From Cryoendolithus antarcticus (taxonomy: Eukaryota; Ascomycota; Dothideomycetes; Cladosporiales; Cladosporiaceae): a stretch of 64,000 nucleotides of DNA. The translations under genes were made by a program, and so were the position numbers. The notes under the pieces are model-generated. The model saw only the letters and a program-made list of their open reading frames with translations. It was not told where the DNA came from and did no database searches. Position 1 is the stretch's first letter, and each line of letters opens with the position of its first letter. Below are positions 34,152 through 45,789 of the stretch, in pieces. Location: assembly GCA_002077065.1 (NCBI GenBank), contig NAJO01000074.1, forward strand, positions 1 through 64,000, read 5' to 3'.

Positions 34152-36502
34152 CGATTGTACACAAGGATACCGAGCAGACAAGCGACGGCGAGAGAAGTTT
34201 GGACGGTCACCTTATAACGGGGCGAGAAATGTAGAGACTAATATACTTACGGTACCATGCAACTATTGCGAGACAGGTATCAGAAAGTCCAGGGAGCCAT
34301 GCAGGGACAAGGCCGGGCAGGCACCATGTCTCGTTGGCGCCAGTGGGCGGTCGGCAGACGTCCTGCATAGGCGTCTGTCGGCATTCCAATGACGGCTACG
34401 TGTAGGTTTGCTGTGCTGTGGAACAAAGTGAACTTAAGCGTGTATTGACTTCGGGCTACGTTTCGAGTAGCTCGAGCCTAGAGACCGGGCTCCCGTGACA
34501 AGCCGTAAGCCGTCTCGGCGTCACTATTCAGGATCCGATTCCGTGCTAGGATGCGGCAAGCCAGTCAGTGGTTTTAGTGAAGCATGCGCCACAAGTCATA
34601 CACCACAGCAGCCCAAATGATCGCCATGGTCGAGTACCGCTTTGAGATCAGGCGCATATGTGCTCACGGTCTAGATTTGTGTCGTTGTCCACCGGGTTAA
34701 CACACAGAAGACGCGCGCTTACATGGTTGTTTGATCTTCGAGTCGTGCGTGGTAACGCCTGTATCTTGCATGCGGGATCTGCCGAGATTGATCTTGCCAT
34801 GGCTCGTCAATCATCATACGCATCTGGGTATTTGGAATGGGAACATGATCATCCTGCGCCGCCGCATGTAGTACGACCACCAGAGGTACAGTGGAGGATG
34901 CATTGGTCGCTGTCGTTTGGCCCATAACAGGGAGAATCAAGGCTAGGTGTCCTCGCGTGCGTTCACGCCCCGAGATCCATAGACGAAGCGATCGATGTGC
35001 TAGCGGAGCTTGTAGCACGAGGTCCAAGAAGGAGCTACCTGCGGCAGGAGGACGCCCGACTCCGATGGTGCCGGGTTCGCAACAGGCAATTCCATCAAAG
35101 ACTCAAAGCGTGCTCACGCAGCGACCGGCGGCATGGCTCAGCGCTCCGGCTTCCACGCCCTCCATGAAATTGAGCAGTCTTGGCAGCTTTAACAAAAGAC
35201 ATCCCATCGACCTTGAATCGCTCAATAAGGTCCTTGCGATCGCTACCCCTGTTGCTATCAAGGAGGTGAGTGCCCTCGTCGTGTGGGTGGTTGAAGGACC
35301 AGTGCAAGGAGGGGACTGTCGCTACGCGAGACGCGAGCCATAGTACTGCTGTACCCCTGATGCCGCCCACGGTCCGTGAAAATGGCTCCTGTTAGCGTTA
35401 CTTTGCTGTCAAGTATATCAACAACGTAGCAAGCGACAGCGCGTGACTGCTTGTTTTCGGGTGCATCATGTAGTTGACCCTACGGCTCGCAGTGGCTCGT
35501 TGATCGAATCGTTGGCCATCTGTGGTCGGTGGATCAGAGGTGGATCAGAGATCCGATAGGACCTGCATCTGGCCGAGAACCATCGCCGATCGATCTTACC
35601 TGAGCTAGCCATTGCACGAGCGCAAGGTGGGATCCCCTGCCGTCTGTGTAATAAACAGGCTTACAAACGTTCGCATCGTCGGATGGGGTCGATGCTTTAC
35701 AAGCTGCGTGCATTGCTGTAAATTTTGCGAACGCATCACTGACTGGCATCGAACTGATTGCGTGCACGAAGATTGAAGATCGAAAGTCCTCCAACAACTT
35801 GGGAGCCGACGTGAGTATAACGATGGGTGTCGCCAAGATGGTGGCGCCGAATACCCGGTCGTCGCAGAGCCGACGGAAGAGTCCCGACTAACTTTACGGA
35901 GGGATCCGACCTTCGGTTATACACATACGTAGGCCGTTAATGACATGGTCAAGGAGGATTCTTGATATCGAAGACTATTCAATCTCGGCATGCTCCGGCT
36001 GACGGTGGCACACAATCGCTGTCAAGAATGATAACAGTAGCTTCACCACGGACAGAGCTAGAGTTGCCGAGTCCTCGCCTATTGCTGGTGAGCTCCCGTC
36101 CCACTGTTGCCCTCCATAATCGTCATGCCCCTCTCGCAAGGCAACAGCAGCCGCTGTAGTGCATCCGCTTCACAATCTAGCCACTGATCGCCTCAACGGA
36201 AACCGCCAATGGCAAGTGACCATGAGTCTGAAACGCGCTATACTTTTGCGCCACACCAGAAGATGGACATAACTCCGCAATCGCCCCGTACAGCTTGCTG
36301 CGAGGTCACCACATCGCTGATGTGGCGGTGACATTTTCATATCGTACAGACGGTACAGTACCCATGGGCCACGGCAACCCGCGGCAATTGATAGCGGCTT
36401 GTGACTTCGCTTGACTGCGCATTAGCTGAAGTCAGGCTTAGAGACCAATGCTCCGATGATGGTGACACTGCATCGATGCTCCATGAATCGCGCTAAGCTG
36501 TC
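34152..36502. other. Long gene-poor region
   Basis: 2.35 kb holding only short frames. One minus-strand frame (35836-35534) has a helix-like composition and a GTAAG site, but no ATG at its start, so I do not call it. Two copies of GGTGGATCAGA lie in tandem near 35529-35550. Confidence 0.4.
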
Positions 36503-38932
36503 TCAGCCCGCGCCACGATCCGGACTCTTAGCACCAAACGCACGCTCAGCTTTCCCCGTACTCCAGACATTCGGGGTAGCGCCGAAGAGTAGCGCGCTCT
36601 GGCCGTAGCCGCCAAGGCCAGCTATGGGAGTCCTGGTGTTGGCGTTCGCCATGCCGGTACCCTGTGGCAGGGCCTCGAGTGAGCTCCAGGAGTCGCCGAC
36701 ACTCTGCGATGTACGACTGCGAATGCTGTTCGCAGAACCCACGCGAGAATGGCCGCGAGCCTGAGCGGGCGACGAGAGCGTGCCAGTAGGCTTCGGCAAT
36801 ATGGACGAAGGCGAAGCGATGGCAGGAGGAGTCCAAGGAGAGGTGAGTCCAGGTGCCGGACGCTGGACTGGTGACTTGACCGAGTATGCCGAAGCACTTT
36901 TGCTGATTTCGGGTGTGCTATCGCGTAGCGAAGCAAGCGCGAAATCAGTACCATTATACACCGCAGGCTCGCTTGCGAACTGCTGTGGTGGAGTAACAGG
37001 ATCTTTCGATTCGTCGTCGTCTACAAGATCATCGACCATGCGGGTCATATGCTCCTCGCGAGCGGAAGAGGTGCTCTGTTGTGGCTTTGGGATACCGTTG
37101 GGCTTGCTTGCGCTTGGGATTAGGTAACTGCGTCGAGAGCCGGCAGCCGCGGCATAGCTCATCGGCGCAGCATCGCAAGCTTTGGCAACTGGCTTCGCAG
37201 CGGGGTTCTCGGGGACAAGGGGCATGAGCAGCTGCTCAAGTTCTCCGCCATTGCCGTAGAATACACGAGATCCCTTGATCTTGATCGGAGAGTCGTCCAG
37301 ATCGTTGGCGATGTACAGCCCATCCTCCAAAAAGCCATACACACGTACAAGGTCCTCTTCCTTCACTGAAACACGCGTGACAGAGTGACCGCTAAACCTG
37401 ACCCTATTGACCGCACTCTGCTTCTTCTGCCAGAATCTGCCAGTCTTGTCGTCTGCGAAGGGGCTGAGTGGCTTGAACCCGATAACATCAACGTCTTCCT
37501 CGAGCTGGTACACGACTTCAGCAGCCTCCTCCAGATCCCAGATGGGGAACGTCGTCGCAACAAGGTCCAGTGTGCGGCCGTATATTTTCCAAAACGTCTT
37601 GATCGACTCCGCGAAATTGGGGTCGTTGGCCAAGCCGAATAGTAAATGCACGCTGTCCAAGAGCCAGCTGCTGTACAAGCGCAATGCAGGCAGGACGCGC
37701 TTCGTGATTGGTGTCACCTTGTCCTGCAAATCCAAAGCAACGAGCTCGGCGTCCTTTGCGAGGATCACCAACTCGTCTTGAAATATTTCAAGGAGGGTGC
37801 TGTACATTGCTAAATTGATTCGTAGCGAGGAGTAGAAGGCTTGTTCACCCTTCGAAGTTTGTTTGACTGGAGTGTTGTCAGTAATGGTTGATTTTCACCG
37901 TGACTGGAAGAGTTTACCTGTATAGTTCTGGATTGCTGTATGCTGCCCCGCGATGTTCACAACCACCATACGATGCAGTGCGGGACCAAGCGAGCGCCGC
38001 TTCAGCAGGCCACTAAGCTGGCTGACGACGGTGCTCTGCAGCTCATCGAACCCTTCGGAAGCCTCACCCTGCTGCGCCAGGCTCTGCAACCGGACATACC
38101 AGCCGATCGAGATGTCTTTCAAATGATCCGGATCGCTTGGCTTGCTTTGCTTGATGAGCGTGCTGGTCTTCCATGCAGTATCGACCCTGGCAAACTCGAT
38201 AGCCAAGTTTTTTGCAGCCAAAGGATGGGGCTCTTGAACACAAATTGCGCGGTAAAGATGATAGATTGTGCGGAGGTGGTCGCGCATCTCCAGCGCCACC
38301 ACAGCTTGCTGATGTTGTCCCATGCCAGATCTCGGATAGACCACAGAGGCAAGGTCATAATATCCGATGGCTGGACCGAAATCAGGCGTTGGATCAAGCT
38401 TCTCCGACGCGCGGTATCGGGAAAGATCTCCGAGGTAGACCAGCGACTGGTGGCAAGAGACAATGACTAGCTTTCGGGAGGTATCGTCCACCTGTTGCGC
38501 AGTGTGTGTGGACTCGCTGGAGTCTTTCGGGCCAACCAATTGCGCGACATCCTTCAACTCTGGAATATCAAAGGCAATGCTGAGTTTGTAAATGTGGTCG
38601 CGGTAGAACGCAACGCTGGCGCGAAGGAACTTCTTGTACACGTGAACATGGTCACGTTCCTGCACCACAAGCTTGTCACCGCTAGCAGGCTTGCGCAACT
38701 CACGCAGGCGGCGCGAGAAGTGTTGCTTCCCCTGGGTGTGTGCGTCCCATAATTGTGCCTCCTTCTCGTGTGCCGCCGAGAGGTTCGCGAATACCACAGC
38801 CTGACCAAGCACACGATATGCATCGAAGGCAGCGAGCACATCGCGGACTGGAAGGTCACGGTCTTTCAGAGCACTAAGTACATAGTGATAAGCAGCATTC
38901 TCGCGTGCGAGGAGCTCATCCATGCTGGTCAT
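36503..38932 (-). CDS. EST1/SMG7-like protein (telomerase or nonsense-mediated decay factor)
   Basis: Exon 1 (38932-37918) and exon 2 (37866-36503) join across a 51-nt intron (37867-37917; CATTACTGAC branch, CCAG acceptor) to read NYTVKQTSKGEQAFYSSLRI; about 792 aa. The N-terminal half has the 14-3-3-like and helical-repeat layout of EST1/SMG5-7 proteins: LRASVAFYRDHIYKLSIAF, VSCHQSLVYLGDLSRYRA, AIGYYDLASVVYPRSGMGQH and HLYRAICVQEPHPLAAKNLA. The C-terminal third is Ser/Pro-rich without a PIN domain, so it is closer to SMG7/Est1 than to SMG6. SMG7 binds phosphorylated UPF1; Est1 helps recruit telomerase. Which role applies cannot be decided here. Confidence 0.85.
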
Positions 38933-39449
38933 GTATGTTGAAGGATATTCGAGGCGCGCAGCATAGGCGCTGAGGTTGCACAGGAGTGTCCTGAAGTGAT
39001 AGCCGCCCCCGGACAGAGTCGGTGGTTAGGTGAAGGTGTATGCGATGTGGCGGGCGGTGTTGAAGGCGCGAGCCATTTGCAAGTGTGACTAATCTGATCT
39101 GACAGGCGCGACAAAGCTGATTGGCTCGTCACTCTTGCAGAAAGTAGGGAAGTAACTGGTGCAGTGTTGTGTTCTCCAAGTGAATATGGTGATTATCGGT
39201 GGTGACGACCTGGTGGAAATGAATTATTATGAGTGATGATGTGGAAGTCGAAGCCACTGCACGGATGTCGAGATCGGCCTTCGAGATGCCGGGCCGAGCG
39301 GACCGTTCGAGTCTACCTCGACCAAGATCGCGTGGGCATCTTCTCTGTGCTCCTACACATACCTCCCCAATATCATCGCATACTGCTGACATATCACAAG
39401 ATGTTCTGGCCGTATCCATGAGATGGCTAGGAGCTGCCGTACCGGCAGT
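38933..39449. other. Promoter region between divergent genes
   Basis: Lies between the EST1/SMG7-like gene and the BTB-type gene. No further feature recognised. Confidence 0.45.
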
Positions 39450-40709
39450 ATGAAACGAAATGATCAAGAAGCAATCGAGCCAGCCAAGCTTGAGGCTGCA
39501 GTTCAACACGACCGAATTACTGTGATTTCTGCCGGAGGGGATCTAGTTCTGCATATTCGTCACTCGACTGTCGACTCGACGGCCCATGCTCACGCCTTCC
39601 GCGTCAGCACTACTGTTCTTCGGAGGCAATCAAAGTACTTTGATCGCCTCCTGGATCCCGTGAAATTCGGCGAGGGACAACGAGTGGCGACAGCGCACGA
39701 ACAGCTACACACACAGTATCAAGACTTGACGAAGACAATAGTCGATGAGCTTCCGGTCGTCTATGTAGAAGATTTGGGTCGGATCCCCACGGTCAAGTCC
39801 ATTGAGCCTGTGTGCCTAGACTTCCTAAACATCCTGCATGGCAAAGAGGTGCAGTCGACCCTACCTGCTGCCAATCTTGCCACACTTGCCATTGTCGCCG
39901 ATCGCTTCGATGCACTCGAAGCAGTCCAGATATATGCGCGTCGCAAAAAGCTGATGGCTGGCATTGACTCCAGGACATTGCCTAAGATGGAGCTGGCGCT
40001 TGGTGAAGGTCGAGTGCGCCAACGTCTTCTAGTAGCACTGATGCTGGATCATTGTCCATGGATCGAGCGATACAGTCTTCGTATGATGGCTCAAGGCTGG
40101 ACTGGTCGCGAGGCGGCTGTCGCGGATCCACTGTGGTGGGACCTGCCTGGTCGTGTGGAAGAGGAACTCTCGTTGCGACGAAGCTACGTGCTGGAGACCA
40201 TCCAATCAGTGCAGGAGCACTTTCTGTCTGTGTACTCCACACGAAAGCGAGTCTGTCGTCTTGGCTACGACTCCAGCCCGGAGTGCGACTCTTTTCAACT
40301 TGGCGAGATCGTCCGCTTCTTCCTGCGGGCTGGCACGCTGAAGATGCAGGGCGCAATTACCAACACTGAGGACAGTGAGATTGTGCCATACGCCGGCGAC
40401 TTGGCACTGCTCTTCGACAAGCTCAAGCAAGTGCCAGAATATCAAGTCAACGCCCATCACTCCCACTGCGGTATACGCACACAGTATGTTCCTTTCTTGC
40501 AGCTGGTGGAGGCAGCACTCCCTCACGCCGCCCTCTGCGGGATCTGCTGGGTGGAGGACCGTCACAATCATTCCTGGCTTGATTCAAAGCGACCGCTGAG
40601 ATGGTCGCAAGGGACAAGTGAGTTGGATCTCCGTTCTACAGATCACCGTCGCAGGCATGTCGGGCTTAGGGATTTCTTCATGGCAACGCAGAGAGATTGG
40701 CTTGTGTGA
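39450..40709 (+). CDS. BTB/POZ-like domain protein of unknown function
   Basis: Single exon of 419 aa from the ATG at 39450 (27 bases after an earlier in-frame ATG at 39423). Residues about 20-150 have the pattern of fungal BTB/POZ proteins: RITVISAGGDLVLHI, AFRVSTTVLRRQSKYFDRLL, then an acidic/charged insert and CLDFLNILHGKEVQSTLPAA with LATLAIVADRFDALEAVQIY. The rest is helical, with several Cys/His-rich spots (HHSHCGIRTQ, ALCGICWVED), and ends FFMATQRDWLV, like other fungal members. These genes form large, poorly characterised families; a protein-interaction role is inferred only from the domain. Confidence 0.75.
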   Translation: MKRNDQEAIEPAKLEAAVQHDRITVISAGGDLVLHIRHSTVDSTAHAHAFRVSTTVLRRQSKYFDRLLDPVKFGEGQRVATAHEQLHTQYQDLTKTIVDELPVVYVEDLGRIPTVKSIEPVCLDFLNILHGKEVQSTLPAANLATLAIVADRFDALEAVQIYARRKKLMAGIDSRTLPKMELALGEGRVRQRLLVALMLDHCPWIERYSLRMMAQGWTGREAAVADPLWWDLPGRVEEELSLRRSYVLETIQSVQEHFLSVYSTRKRVCRLGYDSSPECDSFQLGEIVRFFLRAGTLKMQGAITNTEDSEIVPYAGDLALLFDKLKQVPEYQVNAHHSHCGIRTQYVPFLQLVEAALPHAALCGICWVEDRHNHSWLDSKRPLRWSQGTSELDLRSTDHRRRHVGLRDFFMATQRDWLV

Positions 40710-40765
40710 GACATGGAACTGGCATGAAGTAGTTGACAAAGCTTGTCTCCCACATTTCAAGACTG

Positions 40766-42071
40766 CTACGATTCGAAGAACTCCCGCAACTGATCATCAA
40801 GCCACTTCACGTCATCCTTGCTATCGCCTGGTCCACCTGCCCAATGGCCCTGTGACTTGTCAGCCTTGGTCAAAGTTCGTTGTACACGTTTAGCATACCC
40901 AAATACTGGGGAACACTGCCAACTTCCCGATTCCTGGACGCATGTTCTCAACTTCGATTTCGGAGTCTTCTGGTGCTATACTCGATGTCAGTATCGGCAT
41001 CGATGAAGCAGACTCTGCCGAGTACACGTACGGAAGTAGAGATCCGTCTTCGCTGGCAACACCAATGCTTTGGCTTTGATGCCTTGCATCGCAGCTTTGA
41101 AGTCGCCGTTATATGGCTCCTGAGCGGAGCAATCGCCTGCTTGCCAAGTGTGAAGCATTACGAGCATATTCTCGGGATCTGTACGCACGTATCAGCCAAG
41201 GCGTGATCGCACACCATTATGGATCCCTCCAGCGAGAGTCAAAGTACCTTTTGATAACGCCCAACCTTCCCACCACCCGACCATAAAGTCTTCGAGTCCC
41301 TTGAAGCCAAGCACAGTCTCGTACACCTTCTCGCGGTAGAACGCTTGGCTAAAGCCCCAGCCGGCGTACACCCGACCAAGCGCTTTGAGACCGACAGTCT
41401 TCTCCTCGTCTGACCACTCGCGGTACTTGTCGCCACTAGACGTCTCGCCCTTGCAAATCCCACCTGACGCAGCTGATTTGGGGCCAAGCAGAGCAGACTT
41501 CACGCCTTCGAGGAAGACTTGGTTGTGGAGTGATGTCTTTGCTGCGCCGCAGAAGGGAGCGATATAGTCCATGAAGTCGGGGTACTGTGTGGCCCATTGG
41601 AAGCTAGTCAAGTAAGCATACCACAACGTCGCACGACTGCTGTCAGTCAACTCACGTCTGGCCTGCTCCCATGCTCCACCCCAGTACAGCTTTAGCATGC
41701 TTGATGCCCAACTCCTTCGTCACCAGCTGATACTGGGCCTTCACATTGTCGTAGACAGTCACGTTCGGGAACGGCTTTGGGATATCTGGGCGATTGGACG
41801 GCGATGAGGACTCCCCGTTCCCGAAGAGGGCGACGATGACGATGTAGTACTTGTCCGGGTTCAGAGTCTTGTCCTTACCGATGAGCCATTCATTAGTTGC
41901 GATCGTGCCTGAGTACCACGTCGGGTAGATGATCGCGGGGTTTGAGGACGAGCCGAATGTCTTGTATGCGATGCTGGCGTTGGGTATAGTTCCGCCAGAC
42001 TGGAGGGTGAAGTCACCGAGGGCGTACTCCTGGTAGCCTTTTGGCTTGTCGTTGAGCGATAATGAGTCCAT
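40766..42071 (-). CDS. Alpha/beta hydrolase of the homoserine O-acetyltransferase family
   Basis: Five exons: 42071-41656, 41603-41248, 41178-41032, 40975-40899 and 40849-40766, with introns of 49-69 nt; 359 aa. The catalytic triad is complete only after splicing: nucleophile Ser in VLGWSMGAGQT, Asp in LPAKTDLYFPPED, and His in WGHWAGGPGDSKDD. Early motifs YQEYALGDFTLQSGGTIPNA and ALFGNGESSSPSNRP fit the MET2/MetX fold group, but several fungal relatives are esterases or lack acyltransferase activity, so methionine synthesis is not implied. No secretion signal is seen. An in-frame ATG at 42116 extends the frame by 15 codons and looks like leader. Confidence 0.87.
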
Positions 42072-42892
42072 TCTTACATGTACGTACTTGAGACCCTGTA
42101 CGACTATGGACGACACAAGGAACCTGCAACGTACTTAACTCGCAACGTCGTTATCGCTTTGTCATTGACAGTGACATAGCATGTGGCCGAGACAGCTTGC
42201 CCCGCAATAGTGCCGTGGGTGAAGCTCAGGTTGGTAGCTCCGGAGGTCTGTTGTGATGAGCTCCTACAAGTACATACATCATTTGAACCTGACCAAACGT
42301 AATATAATTCGAATCCGGCGTGAAATCGGTCGCTTGGTATCGTCAAGAACGTGAGCTCGCGGATGCTCCAGGATCATATCAGATTATCAGCCGGAAAGCC
42401 AGATGACCTATCGTCGTTATGGTGCTGACATGAAAGTGATTGGAGTTGTCATAAAAGTAGTACTACCTCCGCTTCTCCAGAAGCTCGAACAGAATAAGCA
42501 GCTTTCAGGGCACCTGCGACAGTGAACCTTCTGTTTGGCAATCCTGAGAGATAGCAGACAGACTCAATGATCATTCTACTCGGATATCTATACTGTCACG
42601 GTCACGGCAGTGAAGGAAATCACTCCTGCGGGCAAGCTAATAACAGCGGTATCGATATGGCGAACTTCTCGAGAACCAGAGGCTGATGTGAAGCTGAACA
42701 CATGCCCCTGCCTACCGGTCTAATGGCATATTCCATCTCAAATGCAGCTACCATGCGCGTGCGTTCGCTCAGGTTGCACTCTCCGGATTTGGGACGGGCT
42801 GAAATTGCTTTGCAAGGCCAATGCGCGTTCGTCGCTTGCACTCCCGTGTTGAGGTATCCTCCAAGCTGCCAGTACTAGGTAGTCTTCCATGA
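42072..42892. other. Intergenic region, no firm gene
   Basis: A minus-strand frame at 42346-42104 has protein-like stretches (SFTHGTIAGQAVSATCYVTV) but no domain or splice partner. It may be a decayed gene fragment; see rejected items. Confidence 0.35.
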
Positions 42893-43228
42893 TCATTCCC
42901 CCGACCCATCACTCTTCCGGTCGCTTCTAGTTCCAAGTCCCTCCTTCCCACCCATGACCTCACCCGTCGACTCATTGATTCCGGTCGATCGGTCGGTAGC
43001 AGGCTGCGTGTCGGGCTGCTTGGCCGGATGATCGTCGCCTGTCAGATGCTCTACAGTGGAAGCCGAAGATTGGGAGTCAGAGGAGTCGTGCTCCGCTTTG
43101 CCGGCACCGCGAGCGCCGCTCGGGCTCTGCGAGGTGGGCAGCCCCGCGAAGCGAGGCTTAGCGGTTGCGAAGGTCCTGTTTCTGCGAGCGAGGGCTCGAA
43201 ACGAGCGATTGAGAACGATGGTGGACAT
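42893..43228 (-). CDS. Small conserved fungal protein, likely mitochondrial
   Basis: Intronless, 111 aa. The N-terminus (MSTIVLNRSFRALARRNRTF) is Arg-rich and lacks acidic residues, like a mitochondrial presequence. The second half contains VEHLTGDDHPAKQPDTQPA and VMGGKEGLGTRSDRK, which match my memory of a small protein family conserved across ascomycetes without an assigned function. The organelle assignment is inference. Confidence 0.65.
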   Translation of the reverse strand: MSTIVLNRSFRALARRNRTFATAKPRFAGLPTSQSPSGARGAGKAEHDSSDSQSSASTVEHLTGDDHPAKQPDTQPATDRSTGINESTGEVMGGKEGLGTRSDRKSDGSGE

Positions 43229-43881
43229 GCTATGGATCGGGGAGCCAGAAGCTTGCGAGGAGGGATGACTGCTCGGCGAAGATAGCGATAGCTAATTGTT
43301 CTTCTGCTAAGACTTAAGAAGGGATTTGAACCTGAACGAACGAGAGCGACGAGATATGTGATACTATACCTGCCCACACGCGGAGCGAAAGGCCGTGTCC
43401 TGCACCAAGTCATCGTCATCATGATCAGCACCGCACAAGGCACACAACTTCAGTGGGCTCGACTCCTACAGACTTTGGGCGATGCCTCCATTCGTAAACG
43501 TCCGTGGGATCGCATAAAAGAGTGCCTAGCGGGAAGGAGCACTGAGATGATCGAGGGCAGATAAATGTATGTTCAACAAAATCTATGTTCTGGGTCGCAT
43601 GATGCCCAGCCAATTAGCGCTCGCCCGATTCCCGTATCAGAACGTAGCTCTCCAAGTCACCGCGATGTCTAGCCATCCGTTCCGATCTACACAGTCTGAC
43701 CTCAGGTCAAGCAGAGTGCTCGCACGAGAGGTTCGATCCAATGGACGCCTCCATAGGTAGTGGTGCTTCGACGGCCCGCCAGCTTCGGCGCCTCGTATGA
43801 TCATGCCGGTCAGTGCCACATGGGAACCTGACCACCTCGCCCTGCTTGATTCGCAACAACATCGTAGCTTTCGACTGGCCA
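43229..43881. other. Intergenic region, no gene seen
   Basis: Lies between the small mitochondrial-like gene and the 3' end of FTR1. A GGTTCGATCC string at about 43728-43741 was checked as a tRNA T-arm and rejected. Confidence 0.45.
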
Positions 43882-45156
43882 TCAACCTCGCAGCTCTCGC
43901 ACCGTTGAGCTTGCAGGCTCCATCACTTCTCCACCCTTCTTCCCCTCGACGCTTCGCTCAAATACGGAACCCTCCGGGCTTGACTCCGAGTCACCGTCTT
44001 CCGTTAATGTCTTCGCCTTCATGAAAGGAAGTCGGTCATTCTGCTCCTTGAAGCGCAACAAGAAGAAGCCTGCAATAACTACGAGCCAGTACAGATTGTA
44101 CGCGAGCACCGAGCCGTAGGTTGCAGAGTTGGTCCAGCCAAAGATAGAGTTGAAGATGCCCCAGCCTCCACCACCATTGAGTTGAGGGCTGCAGCAGTTG
44201 ACATGCCATACGCTTTGGCGAATGTCGTATGAGCCAGCGCCAGCGCCAGTCTCGCTTGCGTCTCCTCCGACGACCTTGTTCCATGTGTTGTTCTCGAAGA
44301 ACCACACTGCTCGGCTGAACAGGCCTGCGGCAACGAGGTACAGGAAGCATGTCGATATGATGAGGAAGATCTGTAGATGTGCGGAGTTGCCGCCACTAGG
44401 GTGAAGTTAGCAGCAGATCGGGAACGCGCGATGCGGAAGGCCAGACTTACCGGTAGATCAGGTATCCGACGAGACAGCCAGCACCCAGGCCACAGATGAC
44501 TGCCAGTGGGAACGACGTTGCCGGCAGACCGAGTCCGACGCCACCGATGAAAACGACAGCCTCAAGTCCTTCTCGGAGCACGGTGATGAACGGGAGCAGG
44601 AACATGGCGTACTTCTCACACCATTGCTTGAAGCGGCTGCCAGCAGAACCCTTCATGTCGCGATCCTTCTTGTCGAGTGCTTGCGAGAGCTTGACACGCC
44701 ACTTGTCTTGCAGCTTGGATACTCGTAGCAGAGCTGCTCCCATGATAGCTGCGACGGTGTTAGCTGAGAAGTCTTGGTAGTTCTGGCGAGCAGGCTTACT
44801 AATGATGATGCTCGCGATGATTCCGAAGACGCCTTCCCAGATATCCTCAGTCCCAGCAAATGTGTTCTTCTGCAGCGTGTAGAAGGCTCCGACCATGGCA
44901 CCGCCAACGATAAGGCAGATGAGCAGGCCAGCTGCGACACCATACCAGACTTGTCTAACCAGACGCTTGTGGATGGACTTGTCCTCGACTGGGCTCAGGG
45001 TCTGCTTAAGAAACGAGAGCAAGACCGAAACGATAATGCTCGTCTCGAGGCATTCTCGAAAGCAGATGAAGAACACTGACGCTCGACTCAGTCTCACGAA
45101 TCGTCTAATCTTGATAAGAAGTACTCACCAGGTACAGCAAACACGTTGGGCGCCAT
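43882..45156 (-). CDS. FTR1: High-affinity iron permease
   Basis: Transports ferric iron across the plasma membrane in complex with a Fet3 ferroxidase. Four exons: 45156-45129 (28 nt), 45075-44800, 44748-44451 and 44395-43882; 371 aa. The start is [20 protein letters not shown], so the first iron motif (RExLE) is RECLE at 16-20; the second, REGLE, is at 160-164. Further hallmarks are [20 protein letters not shown] and [10 protein letters not shown]. Intron 2 (44749-44799, 51 nt) is a multiple of three with no stop; if retained it would insert 17 residues into a membrane helix. The gene diverges from FET3, and the 689-bp spacer holds two exact SreA-type sites. Confidence 0.96.
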
Positions 45157-45238
45157 GGTAGCGTCCAAGACCGAGCTGCCGTCAAGTAAGAGACTGTCGT
45201 GGCGTTCGTTGTTTGTGATATGAGTGAAACCTGATTTG

Positions 45239-45247
45239 ATCTGATAA
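45239..45247 (+). promoter_or_regulatory. SreA-type GATA site (ATCTGATAA), FTR1-proximal
   Basis: Exact match to the ATCWGATAA consensus of fungal iron-responsive GATA repressors, 83 bp upstream of the FTR1 ATG. It is embedded in GATCTGATAAGAGACA (45238-45253), identical over 16 nt to the site upstream of the siderophore transporter. A weaker copy, ATCAGATAG, follows at 45258-45266. Confidence 0.75.
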
Positions 45248-45780
45248 GAGACAGAAGATCAGATAGCAGCGAAGTGAAGGAAGTAGCTGCAGTAAGATCG
45301 AGGTGGGGTCGTCAGAATTTCGGAAAGAATTAGGCTGTGCCGATCTCGGCTTGGAGCAAAGCCTTCAAAGCGCACGAAAGTGGTCTGACAAGCATGCTCA
45401 CAGCATGTTGATCCACTGAGTTTCTCCGACCATTGGGCTATACTGCAGCTCAATGCATGCATGGTGAATGCTCCCTGCAGTTTCGATTCCGACATTGCTG
45501 ACTACAATGACCCGGCGAGAAAGCAGCGCTCACTTGAACTACACCAAAGCATCGAGGTTGACCCGAGACATCCAAGGCCGAGGCAAGCATCACCACGTGT
45601 GAGTTTTACTGCTACATGTAAGCCTCCAATCCGAAGGTAAGCGCGGGGTTCTCGAGCTCTTCGCTTAGCCCTGTTTCTTGGTGGGTCAATCTTTTCGCTT
45701 GTGGGCGCTTGTCTCCGGTGTTCGGCGAACGTGCTTGGCTGGCATTGGAACTGCTGCACGGTAAGTGAAGTCGACAATCT

Positions 45781-45789
45781 TTATCAGAT
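45781..45789 (-). promoter_or_regulatory. SreA-type GATA site (ATCTGATAA), FET3-proximal
   Basis: The plus strand reads TTATCAGAT, an exact ATCWGATAA match on the minus strand, 57 bp upstream of the FET3 ATG. A second GATAA core on the same strand lies at 45800-45804. Confidence 0.72.

Noticed and set aside
35534..35836. 100-codon minus-strand frame with a GTAAG donor near its end
   Set aside because: The frame opens with TTG, has no upstream ATG before a stop, and matches no family I know. It could be a decayed gene piece.
40618..40893. Alternative end of the BTB-type gene by splicing at GTGAGT near 40616
   Set aside because: The only nearby acceptors would give an intron of under 40 nt, and the unspliced end FFMATQRDWLV fits other fungal BTB proteins.
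42104..42346. 80-codon minus-strand frame with protein-like segments
   Set aside because: No domain, no signal peptide, no clear exon partner, and it abuts the hydrolase leader region.
43715..43755. GGTTCGATCC resembling a tRNA B box
   Set aside because: No five-base-pair T stem and no A box at the right distance.
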